Of a stretch of DNA of 5,089 nucleotides, positions 3,981 through 5,089 are shown in pieces (the first letter of the stretch is position 1; every line of letters begins with the position of its first letter). The DNA comes from CAZNLL01 sp964573885. Its GTDB lineage: Bacteria; Desulfobacterota; DSM-4660; Desulfatiglandales; Desulfatiglandaceae. A program made the translations under genes and the position numbers. The notes under the pieces are model-generated. The model was not told the origin of the DNA. It saw only the letters and a program-made list of their open reading frames with translations, and ran no database searches. Location of the stretch: NCBI GenBank assembly GCA_964573885.1, contig CAZNLL010000189.1, positions 1 to 5,089 on the forward strand, written 5' to 3'.

Positions 3981-5089
3981 TTAGGGGCCATGAAATCTTA
4001 TGAGTAACATGGTGATGTCGTCGGCCTGCGGCATATCTCCTGAGAATTTCTTGACTTCCTCCATCAGGTCCCTGGCAATTTCTTCAACCGTCCTTTCTTT
4101 GTGTGCGGCCAAGTACCTCTCCACTCTGTCTTCGGAAAAGAGCTCATAGTCTTTATTCGTGGCCTCGGTGACGCCGTCCGTATAGAGAAAGATGGTATCT
4201 CCCTTTTTGAGGGTGATTTTTTTGGACTGATATGAGAACTCCGCCATAACCCCCAAGGCCAGGCCTTGCGTGGATTCAAAGGGCTCTATGTCCCCATTAC
4301 TGCGGATGATATAAGGGGGGTTATGCCCTCCGTTTGTATACTCCAATTCGCCGGTGCGTATATTCAGAATACCCAGAAAAAGGGTCACGAACATCATTGA
4401 ATCGTTGTCGATGGCCAGGTCTTCGTTGACCCTGGATGAGATCTTTCTGGCAGACAGACCCTGGGTGGCCTTTGTTTTGATCAGGGTCTTGGTTACGGCC
4501 ATGAAAAGAGAAGCCGGCACGCCTTTACCTGATACGTCACCGACGGTGAAGCAAAGATGATCGTCATCCATAAAAAAGAAATCATAGAGATCCCCACCGA
4601 CCTCTTTCGCCGGTTGGAGTGTTGCGTAGATGGTGAATTCGGACTTGTCGGGAAAGGGTGGAAATACCTTGGGAAGGATACCCATCTGAATATCGTGGGC
4701 GATCTTCAGTTCACTCTCCATTCTTTCTTTGGCGGCGGTCGTCTCCGTTAAGTCCTTGATGTATTGTTTAAGGGATTGTTTCATGTAACCGAAGGAATCG
4801 GCGAGTCTGCCTACTTCATCCTTGGAGGGAATAGTGGGGAGTTCAATGTCCAGGTCGCCCGTTGCGAGCTCTTGGGTGGCCTTTGAAAGGGCTCTCAGTG
4901 GCCGGGTTATGGAGGCTGAAATCAGGATGATAACCCCCAGAAGGATCAGGAACCCTGCCAGGCCGAGGAAAAAGACTTTTTGATTAAGGTCCCTGATATC
5001 CGCCATCAGTTCCTCCTGGGGGAACAGGACACCCAAAGACCATCCGTTTGAGGACAGGGGAGCATAAACCATCCAGCACTTCTTTTCCG
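3981..5089 (-). CDS. HAMP-SpoIIE/RsbU-type PP2C serine phosphatase, N-terminus beyond the window
   Basis: This signalling phosphatase is cut by the right edge. The reading frame stays open to 5089 (EKKCW precedes the Met at 5072), so that Met is internal. Counting from it, residues 1-20 (APLSSNGWSLGVLFPQEEL) look like the end of a periplasmic dCache-type sensor. A membrane helix covers about 33-55, a HAMP domain about 56-108 (TRPLRAL, then EVGRLADSF), and a helical linker leads to the PP2C domain (about 125-361). Metal-site motifs are intact: GGDLYDF (159-165), GDVSGKG (178-184), NGGHNPP (247-253), LYTDGVTEA (296-304) and QADDITML (349-356). Such proteins dephosphorylate STAS-domain anti-sigma antagonists or similar regulators in response to an extracellular signal. 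No STAS or kinase partner is seen here. The domain call is firm; signal and target are unknown. Confidence 0.93.
   Translation of the reverse strand, partial: EKKCWMVYAPLSSNGWSLGVLFPQEELMADIRDLNQKVFFLGLAGFLILLGVIILISASITRPLRALSKATQELATGDLDIELPTIPSKDEVGRLADSFGYMKQSLKQYIKDLTETTAAKERMESELKIAHDIQMGILPKVFPPFPDKSEFTIYATLQPAKEVGGDLYDFFFMDDDHLCFTVGDVSGKGVPASLFMAVTKTLIKTKATQGLSARKISSRVNEDLAIDNDSMMFVTLFLGILNIRTGELEYTNGGHNPPYIIRSNGDIEPFESTQGLALGVMAEFSYQSKKITLKKGDTIFLYTDGVTEATNKDYELFSEDRVERYLAAHKERTVEEIARDLMEEVKKFSGDMPQADDITMLLIRFHGP

Noticed and set aside
1..5089. CRISPR array, tRNA/rRNA, insertion sequence or attachment site
   Set aside because: No regularly spaced repeats, tRNA-like cloverleaf, transposase/integrase gene or long terminal inverted repeats were seen. 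The inverted paralogous genes are similar only at the protein level, so they are not transposon ends.

Overview
This 5,089-bp window looks like the chromosome of a Gram-negative bacterium of moderate GC content. The gene types (an RsbU-like HAMP/PP2C phosphatase, a COG2509-like flavoprotein, small Lys-rich winged-helix proteins) and codon use fit a Desulfobacterota/'Deltaproteobacteria'-type genome. That assignment is inference from general familiarity; there is no rRNA or marker gene here to fix it.

Layout. Positions 1-145 are a very AT-rich leader (about 19% GC over the first 80 bases) with candidate alternative hairpins. Positions 146-508 (+) encode a 120-aa basic protein with an N-terminal coiled coil, a Lys/Arg/Ala-rich linker and a C-terminal winged-helix-like domain. 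Positions 509-898 hold no convincing gene: a C-rich, G-poor stretch is followed by several short inverted repeats, including a perfect 14-bp palindrome. Positions 899-3429 (+) carry three closely spaced same-strand genes, a likely operon: an acidic 144-aa protein of unknown function, a shikimate-kinase-like P-loop protein, and a 459-aa FAD-dependent dehydrogenase-like protein. A short convergent spacer (3430-3538) follows. Positions 3539-3895 (-) encode a second coiled-coil/winged-helix protein, clearly paralogous to the first, with its own good sigma70-type promoter. Positions 3981-5089 (-) hold the 3' part of a membrane-anchored HAMP + SpoIIE/RsbU-type PP2C phosphatase; its sensor domain lies beyond the right edge.

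How the parts may work together. The flavoprotein and the P-loop protein could share a pathway with the unknown 144-aa protein, judging from spacing alone; no substrate can be read from the sequence. The phosphatase is a signalling output module whose usual partner (a STAS-domain anti-sigma antagonist) is not in the window. The most unusual feature is the pair of small DNA-binding-like paralogues, on opposite strands and pointing inward, which bracket the operon. They have a histone-H1-like composition joined to a winged helix and are candidates for an undescribed nucleoid-associated or regulatory family. Nothing here amounts to a proven new system.
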